Shown here: positions 16,923 to 23,910 of the stretch, piece by piece | Layout: each line of letters begins with the position of its first letter | Numbering within the stretch: position 1 is the stretch's first letter | Assembly: GCA_041984885.1 (NCBI GenBank) | Contig: JBHIXH010000002.1 | Span: forward strand, 1 to 64,000 | Origin: UBA4486 sp041984885 | GTDB taxonomy: Bacteria > Pseudomonadota > Gammaproteobacteria > Eutrophobiales > Eutrophobiaceae | Reading direction: 5' to 3' | Length of the DNA stretch: 64,000 bases | The notes under the pieces: generated by a model | Seen by the model: the letters and a program-made list of their open reading frames with translations, nothing else | Database searches by the model: none | What the model was told of the DNA's origin: nothing | Made by a program: the position numbers and the translations under genes

Positions 16923-17510
16923 TTAATCGAAATCGTTTAACAATGACGTTTGGATCGCTTTCGGTACCGGTGAGACCGTATGCTGATATTCTGCGTGATC
17001 GATACCGGCTGACAGTTCTGCATTATTTTTCAAATCAGCAATCATGGCGTCGCTAAATTCAAAACGGAGAAAATGTACCGACGAGGTTTTGTCTTCCGAT
17101 GTTCTTTCAACCAGGTCCTCGTTTGCGACCGGGCGAATGACTTCATGACCTTGCACACGCAGCCAGATGGCCGCTTCAACACCAATTAATTTTGCCAGTT
17201 TTTGTTTGCGTTCAGCCGGATCATCGATTTCCATCATAAACGTGGCCTTCAGATTTTTACCGTCCGGAATCAACGGATTGTACGCGTCGAGCTCGTCCCG
17301 GATTTCAGTTTCATTAAAGATACGTTCGGCACGTAACATTTCCTGCACCTGGTAATGCATCGTCATACGGTCTTCAAAATATAACGCCGCATCCGGCCCG
17401 ATTGGCAACCGCCGGTGCTGTTTATGCTGCATGACCTGTTGGCGAAAGTCAGAACGCATACGATCGTAGGCCTCGAGCGTATGCAGCTGTTCAATTGAAA
17501 GTTTTTCCAT
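16923..17510 (-). CDS. DUF3501 family protein
   Basis: 195 residues, cytoplasmic, no cysteines. The sequence (starting LSIEQLHTLEAYDRMRSDF, with LPIGPDAALYFEDRMTMHYQVQEMLRAERIF and LKATFMMEIDDPAER) matches my recollection of DUF3501, a family of unknown function repeatedly encoded beside rubrerythrin and a heterodisulfide-reductase-like Fe-S protein. It follows the Fe-S gene by 9 bases with a poor ribosome site, so translation probably depends on the upstream gene. A role as accessory or scaffold for the two metalloproteins is inference from linkage only. Confidence 0.8.
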   Translation of the reverse strand: MEKLSIEQLHTLEAYDRMRSDFRQQVMQHKQHRRLPIGPDAALYFEDRMTMHYQVQEMLRAERIFNETEIRDELDAYNPLIPDGKNLKATFMMEIDDPAERKQKLAKLIGVEAAIWLRVQGHEVIRPVANEDLVERTSEDKTSSVHFLRFEFSDAMIADLKNNAELSAGIDHAEYQHTVSPVPKAIQTSLLNDFD

Positions 17511-17519
17511 TATTACTAT

Positions 17520-18851
17520 CTAGATGTTGTAGGCATGACGCAGCAACGCGAACGGACTTTCTGCCTGCATGCTGCTGTCTTTCATGCCATTGTGAATTTG
17601 ATGACCAGCCATCGGGCAATCACTGACATAATGATCCGGTTGAAACTTTTCGACTTTATTCGTGACTGGCCGGCAGATTTTCATTGAAATTTCATGGTAT
17701 TCGCTTTTCACTGCATAGGTTCCGTCATGACCGGAACAACGTTCAATGATCTCGAACTCCGTATCCGGGATCAGCTGCAGAATATCACGCGTCTTCATGC
17801 CAATGTTCTGCACCCGTTGATGACACGGTACATGATAGGCCACTTTGCCAAGCTGCTGTTTGAAGTCCGTATTCAATAAACCGGCCTTGTGCCGGTGCAT
17901 CAAATACTCAAACGGATCGTAGATCGATCGCTGGACCCGTTTAACGTCGTCATCTTCCGGAAATAACAGCGGCAATTCCTGCTTGAACATTAAAACGCAC
18001 GATGGAATCGGTGCGATGATGTCCCAGCCCGCATCGATAACGGCCAGCATTTCACCGACATTATAATTCTTGTGCTGCTCAACGGTTTCCAGGTCGCCCA
18101 GTTCCAGCTTCGGCATGCCACAACATTTCTCTTTTGCCACGAGTCGCACCGGAATGCCGTTATGCTGGAACACCGCAGCCATATCTGCAACCAGCGCCGG
18201 ATCATTGCGATTGCCATAACACGTGGTAAATATTGCAACACGACCCCGCGTGACATTATCCGATTTCACCTCTGTCACCGACGCTGGCGTAAACGCATCC
18301 CTGGCCGAATTCGCATGAAACTCCGGTAGCACTGCGTTCGCATGAATACCAACTGTCTTCTGCAGGAGCTTTCGCGCTGGCGGGAGTTTATTCACCGCAT
18401 TGACCAATGGTGCCACGACCGGGATGCCGGCCAGATTGCCCACGGTATCTGTCGATGTCAGGACTTTATCGCGGAGTCGTGCATTCCTTTTTTTGAAATC
18501 AATCGCCTTTGCCCGCAGCATCAGGTGCGGAAAGTCGACATTCCATTCGTGCGGCGGCACGTAAGGGCATTTTGTCATGTAACACAGGTCACACAGATAA
18601 CAATGCTGCACGACCTTGTTATAGTCCTCCTTAGCGACTCCGTCGACTTCCATCGTGTCGGATTCATCGACCAGGTCGAACAACGTGGGAAAGGCATGAC
18701 AAAGTGCGACGCAGCGGCGGCAACCGTGACAGATATCAAATACCCGCTCCAGTTCCTGATTCAGCAGCGCCTCATCAAAAAACTCGGGGTTCTTCCAGTC
18801 TATCGGGTGACGAGTCGGCGCTTCGAGGCTGCCTTCGCGTTGATCAGACAC
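17520..18851 (-). CDS. Heterodisulfide-reductase-like (GlpC/HdrD-type) Fe-S oxidoreductase
   Basis: 443 residues. Two ferredoxin-type 4Fe-4S motifs lie near the N-terminus: C41-x2-C44-x2-C47-x3-C51 and C84-x2-C87-x2-C90-x4-C95-P. The C-terminal half has two CCG-type domains. One holds the usual CCG (KEKCCGMPKLELGD); in the other CSGHDG replaces CCG, as in GlpC-like proteins. Such proteins pass electrons between a membrane or soluble donor and a partner enzyme. No membrane segment is visible. The start is GTG. It lies between rubrerythrin and DUF3501 on the same strand, which makes rubrerythrin its likely partner (inference). Confidence 0.85.
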   Translation of the reverse strand: MSDQREGSLEAPTRHPIDWKNPEFFDEALLNQELERVFDICHGCRRCVALCHAFPTLFDLVDESDTMEVDGVAKEDYNKVVQHCYLCDLCYMTKCPYVPPHEWNVDFPHLMLRAKAIDFKKRNARLRDKVLTSTDTVGNLAGIPVVAPLVNAVNKLPPARKLLQKTVGIHANAVLPEFHANSARDAFTPASVTEVKSDNVTRGRVAIFTTCYGNRNDPALVADMAAVFQHNGIPVRLVAKEKCCGMPKLELGDLETVEQHKNYNVGEMLAVIDAGWDIIAPIPSCVLMFKQELPLLFPEDDDVKRVQRSIYDPFEYLMHRHKAGLLNTDFKQQLGKVAYHVPCHQRVQNIGMKTRDILQLIPDTEFEIIERCSGHDGTYAVKSEYHEISMKICRPVTNKVEKFQPDHYVSDCPMAGHQIHNGMKDSSMQAESPFALLRHAYNI

Positions 18852-18883
18852 AGTCAGCGTGGTTTAACTTGTAGCCAAAACTA

Positions 18884-18910
18884 CAGAACCGGTCATCGCG
18901 ACCGGTTCTG
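18884..18910 (-). terminator. Intercistronic hairpin between rubrerythrin and Fe-S gene
   Basis: Perfect 11-base stem CAGAACCGGTC / GACCGGTTCTG with a five-base loop. On the minus strand it is followed by TAGTTTTGG, a weak T-run. It could be a partial terminator or an RNA-stabilising stem that lets rubrerythrin be made in excess over the downstream genes. Confidence 0.55.
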
Positions 18911-18930
18911 ATGCAAACAATGTCGGCTGC

Positions 18931-19347
18931 CTAGTCCAGGTTATCCAGTGCTTTCTGAAAACGATTGGCGTGTGAACGCTCGGCTTTCGCCAGCGTTTCA
19001 AACCAGTCCGCGATTTCATCAAAACCTTCATCACGCGCGGTCTTTGCCATGCCCGGATACATGTCGGTGTATTCGTGGGTCTCGCCTGCAATCGCGGCTT
19101 TCAGGTTTTCCGAGGTGGAACCAATCGGTTCGCCGGTTGCTGGATCACCGACTTCTTCCAGGTATTCCAGATGACCATGGGCATGTCCGGTTTCACCTTC
19201 AGCGGTGGAGCGGAAAACAGCCGATACGTCATTGTAACCCTCGACGTCTGCTTTCTGGGCGAAGTAAAGATAGCGGCGGTTAGCTTGGGATTCACCGGCA
19301 AATGCGGCTTTTAAATTGTCATGGGTCTTACTGTCTTTTAATGCCAT
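18931..19347 (-). CDS. Rubrerythrin-like diiron protein without rubredoxin domain
   Basis: 138 residues forming a single four-helix ferritin-like domain. Diiron ligands are Glu19 (AGESQAN), Glu52/His55 (EGETGH), Glu89/Glu92 (AGETHEY) and Glu123/His126 (KAERSH). Classical rubrerythrins add a C-terminal rubredoxin with two C-x2-C pairs; here the protein ends after helix D and has no cysteine at all, so an external electron donor is needed. Rubrerythrins reduce hydrogen peroxide or store iron. GGAGAGAG precedes the ATG. First gene of the cassette with the Fe-S protein and DUF3501; a dyad lies 52 bases upstream. Confidence 0.92.
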   Translation of the reverse strand: MALKDSKTHDNLKAAFAGESQANRRYLYFAQKADVEGYNDVSAVFRSTAEGETGHAHGHLEYLEEVGDPATGEPIGSTSENLKAAIAGETHEYTDMYPGMAKTARDEGFDEIADWFETLAKAERSHANRFQKALDNLD

Positions 19348-19398
19348 GTCTCTCTCCAGGTACGGGTCGTTGGTGTAAAAACTGACTGTTATTATTGC

Positions 19399-19415
19399 TT
19401 TAGAATCAGTCTAAA
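19399..19415. promoter_or_regulatory. Dyad operator candidate upstream of rubrerythrin
   Basis: Inverted repeat TTTAGA-ATCAG-TCTAAA. It resembles the iron-control element (TTTAGAA-N3-TTCTAAA) bound by Irr, a Fur-family regulator of alphaproteobacteria, with one mismatch; PerR and Fur boxes are also AT-rich dyads. It sits where a minus-strand promoter for rubrerythrin would be. Regulator identity is inference. Confidence 0.45.
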
Positions 19416-19586
19416 TTCAGCCGGGAACTGTATCGCAGGCCAATTTTACTGTCAATCAGTGGAAATAGCAGATTAGTAATCTGTATTCTTCGCCGCTGTT
19501 TCATCAACTTGCATTTGCAGGTAAAAGCCCTATGCTTTGCGGCATTTTTCGGTTGCCACGAACAGTACCAATGCAGGGGGAACAAC

Positions 19587-19829
19587 TTGCCTAGAAAAAA
19601 AACCGGCTTTGATTTTGAAAAGTCGTTGGCTGAACTCGAAACCATCGTCGAAAAAATGGAGAGTGGTGAGCTGACGCTGGAAGAATCCCTGCAACAGTTT
19701 GAAAAAGGCGTCGCCCTGACGCGCGCCTGTCAACAAGCTCTGGATGCGGCCGAACAGAAAGTAAAAATCCTGATGGAAAAAGACGGTAAAGCCTCACTGG
19801 ATCCGTTCGAAGCCGACAATGACAGCTGA
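19587..19829 (+). CDS. xseB: Exodeoxyribonuclease VII small subunit
   Basis: 80 residues from a TTG at 19587 with GGGGG six bases upstream; a longer in-frame version from 19509 adds 26 cysteine-rich residues unlike the family. The core FEKSLAELETIVEKMESGELTLEESLQQFEKG is the diagnostic helical hairpin of XseB, which forms long coiled subunits around XseA. It overlaps the ispA start by 11 bases, the common xseB-ispA arrangement. The catalytic subunit gene xseA is not in the window. Confidence 0.92.
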   Translation: MPRKKTGFDFEKSLAELETIVEKMESGELTLEESLQQFEKGVALTRACQQALDAAEQKVKILMEKDGKASLDPFEADNDS

Positions 19830-20721
19830 ACCGTCGTTGTTATCCCGCATCCAGGCGTATCAGGCAGCGGTGAACCGGGCTCTGGATTACTGGTTACCAG
19901 CAGCAGATCAGCAACCGCAGCATTTACATGAGGCAATGCGCTACGCCGTACTCGGCGAGGGCAAACGTATTCGCCCTATCCTCGTGTTTGCGGCCGGCGA
20001 GGCCTGTGGTATTGAACTGTCGGCATTAACCGGTCCGGCCTGCGCGGTTGAAATCATTCATGCCTACTCGTTAATTCATGACGATTTACCGGCGATGGAT
20101 GACGATGACTTGCGGCGAGGTCGTCCCACTTGTCATAAAAAATACGATGAGGCGACTGCGATCCTCGCAGGCGATGCCTTGCAGGCACTGGCATTTCAGA
20201 TACTGGCTGAAGACGATCAAATGCAGGTCGGTGCAGAGCAGCGGATTCGCATGATCCAACACCTGGCTGCCGCCAGTGGTTCTGAAGGGATGGCAGGCGG
20301 GCAGGCCATCGATTTGGCCGCCGTCGGTCAAAGTCTGTCGATCGAGCAACTGGAAAAAATGCACATATATAAAACCGGCGCCCTGATCCGCGCGAGTGTC
20401 GAACTCGGCGGCTTGAGCGACCCTCAGCTGCGTGCCGCTAATCTGGAAAAACTGACGAACTACGCCCACTGTATTGGCCTGGCCTTTCAGGTCCAGGACG
20501 ATATTCTCGATGTAGAGAGCGATACGGAGACGCTGGGCAAGCCACAAGGATCGGATATGGAACGTAACAAACCGACGTACCCGAACCTGCTCGGTATGGA
20601 ACGGGCAAAACAAACGGCCCGGGACCTGCTCGCACAGGCACTGGAGAGCATTCAGTCATTTGATGGGCGGGCGGATACGCTGCGCGACATCGCCAGCTTC
20701 ATTGTGAACCGCAACAAATAG
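19819..20721 (+). CDS. ispA: Farnesyl diphosphate synthase
   Basis: 300 residues, an all-helical prenyl synthase. The first Asp-rich motif is DDLPAMDDDDLRRG (about residues 88-101) and the second is DDILD (about 229). GEGKRIRP near 50 binds diphosphate. It condenses isopentenyl diphosphate with dimethylallyl and geranyl diphosphate to farnesyl diphosphate for quinone and undecaprenyl synthesis. The ATG overlaps the xseB stop. In many relatives dxs follows; here the next gene is folE2 after a 149-base gap. Confidence 0.95.
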   Translation: MTAEPSLLSRIQAYQAAVNRALDYWLPAADQQPQHLHEAMRYAVLGEGKRIRPILVFAAGEACGIELSALTGPACAVEIIHAYSLIHDDLPAMDDDDLRRGRPTCHKKYDEATAILAGDALQALAFQILAEDDQMQVGAEQRIRMIQHLAAASGSEGMAGGQAIDLAAVGQSLSIEQLEKMHIYKTGALIRASVELGGLSDPQLRAANLEKLTNYAHCIGLAFQVQDDILDVESDTETLGKPQGSDMERNKPTYPNLLGMERAKQTARDLLAQALESIQSFDGRADTLRDIASFIVNRNK

Positions 20722-20769
20722 TGGATGAAGTCACAGCAAAAAAACACTACTATTAGCGAAATATTACTT

Positions 20770-20874
20770 ATGTCATTGATTCATCAAGGTTATGACAAAA
20801 TCATGAAATCGATGGAACCTTCACAACCCGTTCAAGACGAAAACGCAAATAACATTTTAAATTCAATCAAATGA
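20770..20874 (+). CDS. Possible 34-codon leader ORF coupled to folE2
   Basis: An ATG-initiated ORF of 34 codons (MSLIHQGYDKIMKSMEPSQP... ending NNILNSIK) whose TGA overlaps the folE2 ATG as ATGA. It is in a different frame, so it is not an N-terminal extension. FolE2 itself has no visible Shine-Dalgarno sequence, which is compatible with translational coupling. No ribosome site is clear for the small ORF either, and it may be chance. Confidence 0.25.
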   Translation: MSLIHQGYDKIMKSMEPSQPVQDENANNILNSIK

Positions 20875-21695
20875 GTCGCCCGGCAGAAACAATCAAAAAT
20901 CCCATCCCTGACATCATGGTGAGTCAGGACACACGTCATATCCCGATCGACAGTGTCGGTATCAAGGGCATTCGCCATCCAGTCGTTGTCAGTGACCGTG
21001 CCGGTCGCGAACAACACACTGTGGCCGTGTTCAATATGTATGTCGGCCTGCCGCATAATTTCAAAGGCACGCATATGTCGCGTTTCGTGGAGATCCTGAA
21101 TAACCACGAGTACGAAGTTACCGTGTCGTCGTTTAAAAAAATGATCAATGAAATGGCGGAGTTGCTCGATGCCGAATCCGGCCAGATTGAAATGGACTTT
21201 CCCTACTTCGTGAATAAAAAAGCACCCGTTACCGGTGTGCAAAGCCTGATGGATTACGACGTAACTTTTATCGGCGAATTGACGAACGGCAAGCCAAGTA
21301 CGCTGGTCAAGGTCGTCGTGCCAGTGACGACGTTATGCCCGTGTTCAAAGAAAATCTCGGACCATGGCGCCCATAACCAACGCTCTCACGTGACCGTCTG
21401 CGTCAGAACCCGGGATTTTGTCTGGATTGAGGAATTGATTGACTATGTTGAACAGGTCGCGTCCTGTCAGCTGTACGGATTGCTGAAACGTCCTGACGAG
21501 AAATACGTAACGGAACGCGCCTACGAGAATCCCAAATTTGTTGAGGATATGGTGCGTGATGTCGCCCTGCTGTTCAATGAGGATGACCGCATTGCCGCGT
21601 ACTCCGTTGAGTCAGAAAATTTTGAATCGATTCACAATCACTCTGCCTACGCAAAACTCACCCGCGACAAGGATCTGGAAAAAGAACAGTCGTAA
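20871..21695 (+). CDS. folE2: GTP cyclohydrolase FolE2 (type IB)
   Basis: 274 residues of the T-fold COG1469 family. Signature segments are VGIKGIRHPV near residue 30, the metal-site region VTTLCPCSKKISDHGAHNQRS (about 152-172, with the conserved Cys), and the C-terminal YSVESENFESIHNHSAYA. It makes 7,8-dihydroneopterin triphosphate for folate and queuosine-type pathways. FolE2 works with metals other than zinc, and some bacteria use it under zinc shortage, but I find no Zur-like box upstream. No SD is visible before the ATG. Confidence 0.93.
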   Translation: MSRPAETIKNPIPDIMVSQDTRHIPIDSVGIKGIRHPVVVSDRAGREQHTVAVFNMYVGLPHNFKGTHMSRFVEILNNHEYEVTVSSFKKMINEMAELLDAESGQIEMDFPYFVNKKAPVTGVQSLMDYDVTFIGELTNGKPSTLVKVVVPVTTLCPCSKKISDHGAHNQRSHVTVCVRTRDFVWIEELIDYVEQVASCQLYGLLKRPDEKYVTERAYENPKFVEDMVRDVALLFNEDDRIAAYSVESENFESIHNHSAYAKLTRDKDLEKEQS

Positions 21696-21745
21696 CCCTT
21701 CAATTACCTGGCGACGGTCAGGGATCGGTTTGATTCGAACGTTCT

Positions 21746-21770
21746 GCCATGCCGGTTTTCCGGCAATGGC
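21746..21770 (+). other. Strong hairpin downstream of folE2
   Basis: GCCATGCCGG / CCGGCAATGGC forms a ten-base stem with one bulged A around a TTTT loop, starting 51 bases after the folE2 stop. It is not followed by a T-run, so it is not a simple terminator. It may stabilise the folE2 mRNA 3' end or belong to a small RNA. Confidence 0.4.
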
Positions 21771-21786
21771 GTCAATAATTAGCGAC

Positions 21787-21892
21787 AGAATTGGCCGCAG
21801 CCACCGATATAAATACTATAAGTTACTTTAAATATATAAAATAATATATTATTGATATTATTATAAATATATTTAGAAGTTAAGAATTGGCC
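21787..21892. repeat. AT-rich island bounded by 10-base direct repeats
   Basis: AGAATTGGCC occurs at 21787-21796 and again at 21883-21892. Between them lies an extremely AT-rich stretch with nested palindromes (for example AATAATATATTATT, and the AAATATAT / ATATATTT arms). The composition is unlike the surrounding DNA. The direct repeats could be a target-site duplication of a miniature element, or chance. The 333-base stretch 21696-22028 has no gene that I can support; it holds this island, the hairpin before it and the terminator after it. Confidence 0.4.
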
Positions 21893-21947
21893 TGAATACT
21901 GCACCACATACAGTGCAGTTACTTCTCCTCCCCCCTTATTAGAGTAT

Positions 21948-21972
21948 GGGTGCCTCCGGCACCCTTTTTTTT
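21948..21972 (+). terminator. Rho-independent terminator
   Basis: GGGTGCC-TCC-GGCACCC followed by eight T residues on the plus strand. It lies about 250 bases after folE2, so it ends either a long folE2 3' untranslated region or a separate small transcript from this gap. Confidence 0.85.
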
Positions 21973-22028
21973 GAACATCTTTTATCATTGGGAATCCGAT
22001 TGGTTAGCAAGTTCAAAATCAACTGACA

Positions 22029-22316
22029 ATGAAAACTGTATTCCTGCTAATGATGGCCGCGTTCAGCGTTCACGCTGACTCGATTCGGATGAGTGACTTC
22101 ATTCGTCTGAAGACAGGTATGAACGAGGCCGAGGTGTTATACCGGGTCGGCCTGTATGATCACGAGACGATCGCGACCGATTATTTTCATAATGTGATTC
22201 AAAAGACCTGGTATTACATTCCGGCACACAGCGAGATGTCGAATGCAAAATGGATCACCGAAATAGTTTTTGATGGCAGCGGGCACGTTATTTCAATGGA
22301 CCGGTACAAACCCTAG
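22029..22316 (+). CDS. Small exported protein, BamE/DUF2845-like
   Basis: 95 residues with a short signal peptide (MKTVFLLMMAAFSVHADS, cleavage after VHA). The remainder reads LKTGMNEAEVLYRVGLYDHE, a tryptophan-tyrosine strand KTWYYIP, then WITEIVFDGSGHVISMDRYKP. The order G-M-(x)n-E-V-x-x-x-(V/L)-G, W-x-Y and a terminal beta hairpin is that of the SmpA/BamE-like fold seen in DUF2845 proteins. Function is unknown. It is convergent with mazG, with one base between their stop codons. The start is inferred; no strong SD is visible. Confidence 0.7.
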   Translation: MKTVFLLMMAAFSVHADSIRMSDFIRLKTGMNEAEVLYRVGLYDHETIATDYFHNVIQKTWYYIPAHSEMSNAKWITEIVFDGSGHVISMDRYKP

Positions 22317-22317
22317 T

Positions 22318-23112
22318 TCAATCGGCCGCGGTTTCCCGAATTTTCGCTTGATTCCAGAGGCTATCCATCTCCTCCAGTGAGGCATCATCGAGAGACCTGC
22401 CCTGCTTTTGCAGAACTGATTCAACATACGAGAACCGCCGGATAAATTTTTCATTCGCGCGCGCCAATGCAATTTCCGGGTTCACTGACAGTTTTCTTGC
22501 GAGATTGACCAGGACAAAAAAACAATCGCCACACTCATCCAGCATTTTCTCCGGATCCGGCCTGGTAGCTGCCACCTCCTCTTCCAGTTCATCCAGTTCT
22601 TCCCTGACCTTGGTAAAAACGGGCGTCAGTTCTTTCCAGTCAAATCCGTATTTTGCTGCCTGCATCTGCAGTTTTTCTGCTTTTCTTAATGCCGGCTGAG
22701 CCTTGCCGACACCGGTTAAAACCGGGTTGTTTTCACCTGTCGTCTGCTCACTTTGTTTTATCTCGTCCCAGCGTCGGCTCTGTTGTTCCGCTGTTTCCAC
22801 CTGTTCATCGGCAAAAACGTGCGGATGCCTGCGGATTAATTTACGGTTGATCTGCTCAACGACATCCTCGAAATCAAACCAGCCCTGCTCCTGCGCCATC
22901 TGCGCGTGGTAGACGATTTGAAACAGCAAATCGCCGAGTTCATGACAGAGTTGGTTTGCATCATCATGACTGATCGCATCGATCACCTCGTAGGCTTCTT
23001 CCAGCGTCCACGCGGAAATGCTTTTAAAATCCTGCTCCAGATCCCACGGACAGCCCGAATCGGGATCACGCAGAGCACGCATGATGTGTAACAGGGACTC
23101 GATATTTTGCAT
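22318..23112 (-). CDS. mazG: Nucleoside triphosphate pyrophosphohydrolase MazG
   Basis: 264 residues with two MazG domains. The N-terminal one has LRDPDSGCPWDLEQDFKSI and the metal-binding EEAYEVIDAI...ELGDLLFQIVYHAQ; the second has KVREELDELEEEV and DECGDCFFVLVNLARK. It hydrolyses all NTPs to NMP and pyrophosphate and tempers the stringent response. The ATG at 23112 is preferred over a TTG three codons upstream because it matches the E. coli N-terminus. No relA is adjacent, unlike in E. coli. Confidence 0.95.
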   Translation of the reverse strand: MQNIESLLHIMRALRDPDSGCPWDLEQDFKSISAWTLEEAYEVIDAISHDDANQLCHELGDLLFQIVYHAQMAQEQGWFDFEDVVEQINRKLIRRHPHVFADEQVETAEQQSRRWDEIKQSEQTTGENNPVLTGVGKAQPALRKAEKLQMQAAKYGFDWKELTPVFTKVREELDELEEEVAATRPDPEKMLDECGDCFFVLVNLARKLSVNPEIALARANEKFIRRFSYVESVLQKQGRSLDDASLEEMDSLWNQAKIRETAAD

Positions 23113-23288
23113 TTGATCCAATGGATATCCTTTGATGTGAAGAAACTTGATTTAATGGTCTTTTTCGAATACAAAGTGTCTGGCTGACAACACCCCACAA
23201 GGGTTAAATGTTACAGTACGATTTCATCAAATGATGGGCAACATGAACTTTACAAAAGTTTACTGCAAGCAGAATTCATGGGTATGTC

Positions 23289-23861
23289 ATGACTCCTCTC
23301 ATCCTGAGACTTGATATAGCCGGTTCTCCCGTGCGCTGGATCCCCTGGCAGGATGCGGTTTCGCTGCACAGTCGCGATATGATCGCCTGGACAGCGGGTG
23401 ACCGCAGTTTCACTTTTTATGGTGGCATATGCCGGGCAACCGGTGAGCGATCCGAGATCAGCGTGAATTCGATTATCGCGGTGAAACGTTCCAGTCACGC
23501 GAAATACGCGAAACGCACGATCCCGCCACTGACAAACCGCGAATTATTTCTGCGTGATGCGCACCTGTGCATGTACTGCGGCAGCCAGCAAAAAGAAGCG
23601 CTACTGACGCGCGATCATGTCGTACCGATTTCAAAAGGCGGGCGCGACCGCTGGTCGAACGTGGTTACTGCTTGCAAGCACTGCAATACACACAAGGGCA
23701 ATCGAACGCCGGAGCAGGCGAACATGCCGTTGCTGGCGATTCCATACGTTCCGAACTGGGCCGAATACCTGGCATTATCCAACCGCAAAATCCTGGCCGA
23801 CCAGATGGAATTTCTGAAATCGCAATTCAGCGGTCGACCGATGCCTTTCTACCAGGAATAA
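23289..23861 (+). CDS. HNH endonuclease family protein
   Basis: 190 residues. The C-terminal half has the zinc-ribbon HNH module: C-x2-C in LCMYCGSQ, the catalytic TRDHVVPISKGGRDRWSNVV, and C-x2-C in CKHCNTHKGNRTPEQA. The N-terminal half (residues 1-85, containing WIPWQDAVSLHSRDMIAW) is typical of a widespread stand-alone HNH family in proteobacteria and cyanobacteria whose role is undefined. No methylase or other restriction component is adjacent, so it is not an obvious restriction enzyme. It is divergent from mazG across 176 bases in which I see nothing else. Confidence 0.88.
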   Translation: MTPLILRLDIAGSPVRWIPWQDAVSLHSRDMIAWTAGDRSFTFYGGICRATGERSEISVNSIIAVKRSSHAKYAKRTIPPLTNRELFLRDAHLCMYCGSQQKEALLTRDHVVPISKGGRDRWSNVVTACKHCNTHKGNRTPEQANMPLLAIPYVPNWAEYLALSNRKILADQMEFLKSQFSGRPMPFYQE

Positions 23862-23910
23862 CTTTTCGTCTGTGCATCTGCACAGACTGTGACCTGTCGT
23901 AACAAGATCG

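Noticed and set aside
20722..20870. Zur box upstream of folE2
   Set aside because: I looked for a GTTATA-type dyad expected for zinc control and found none.
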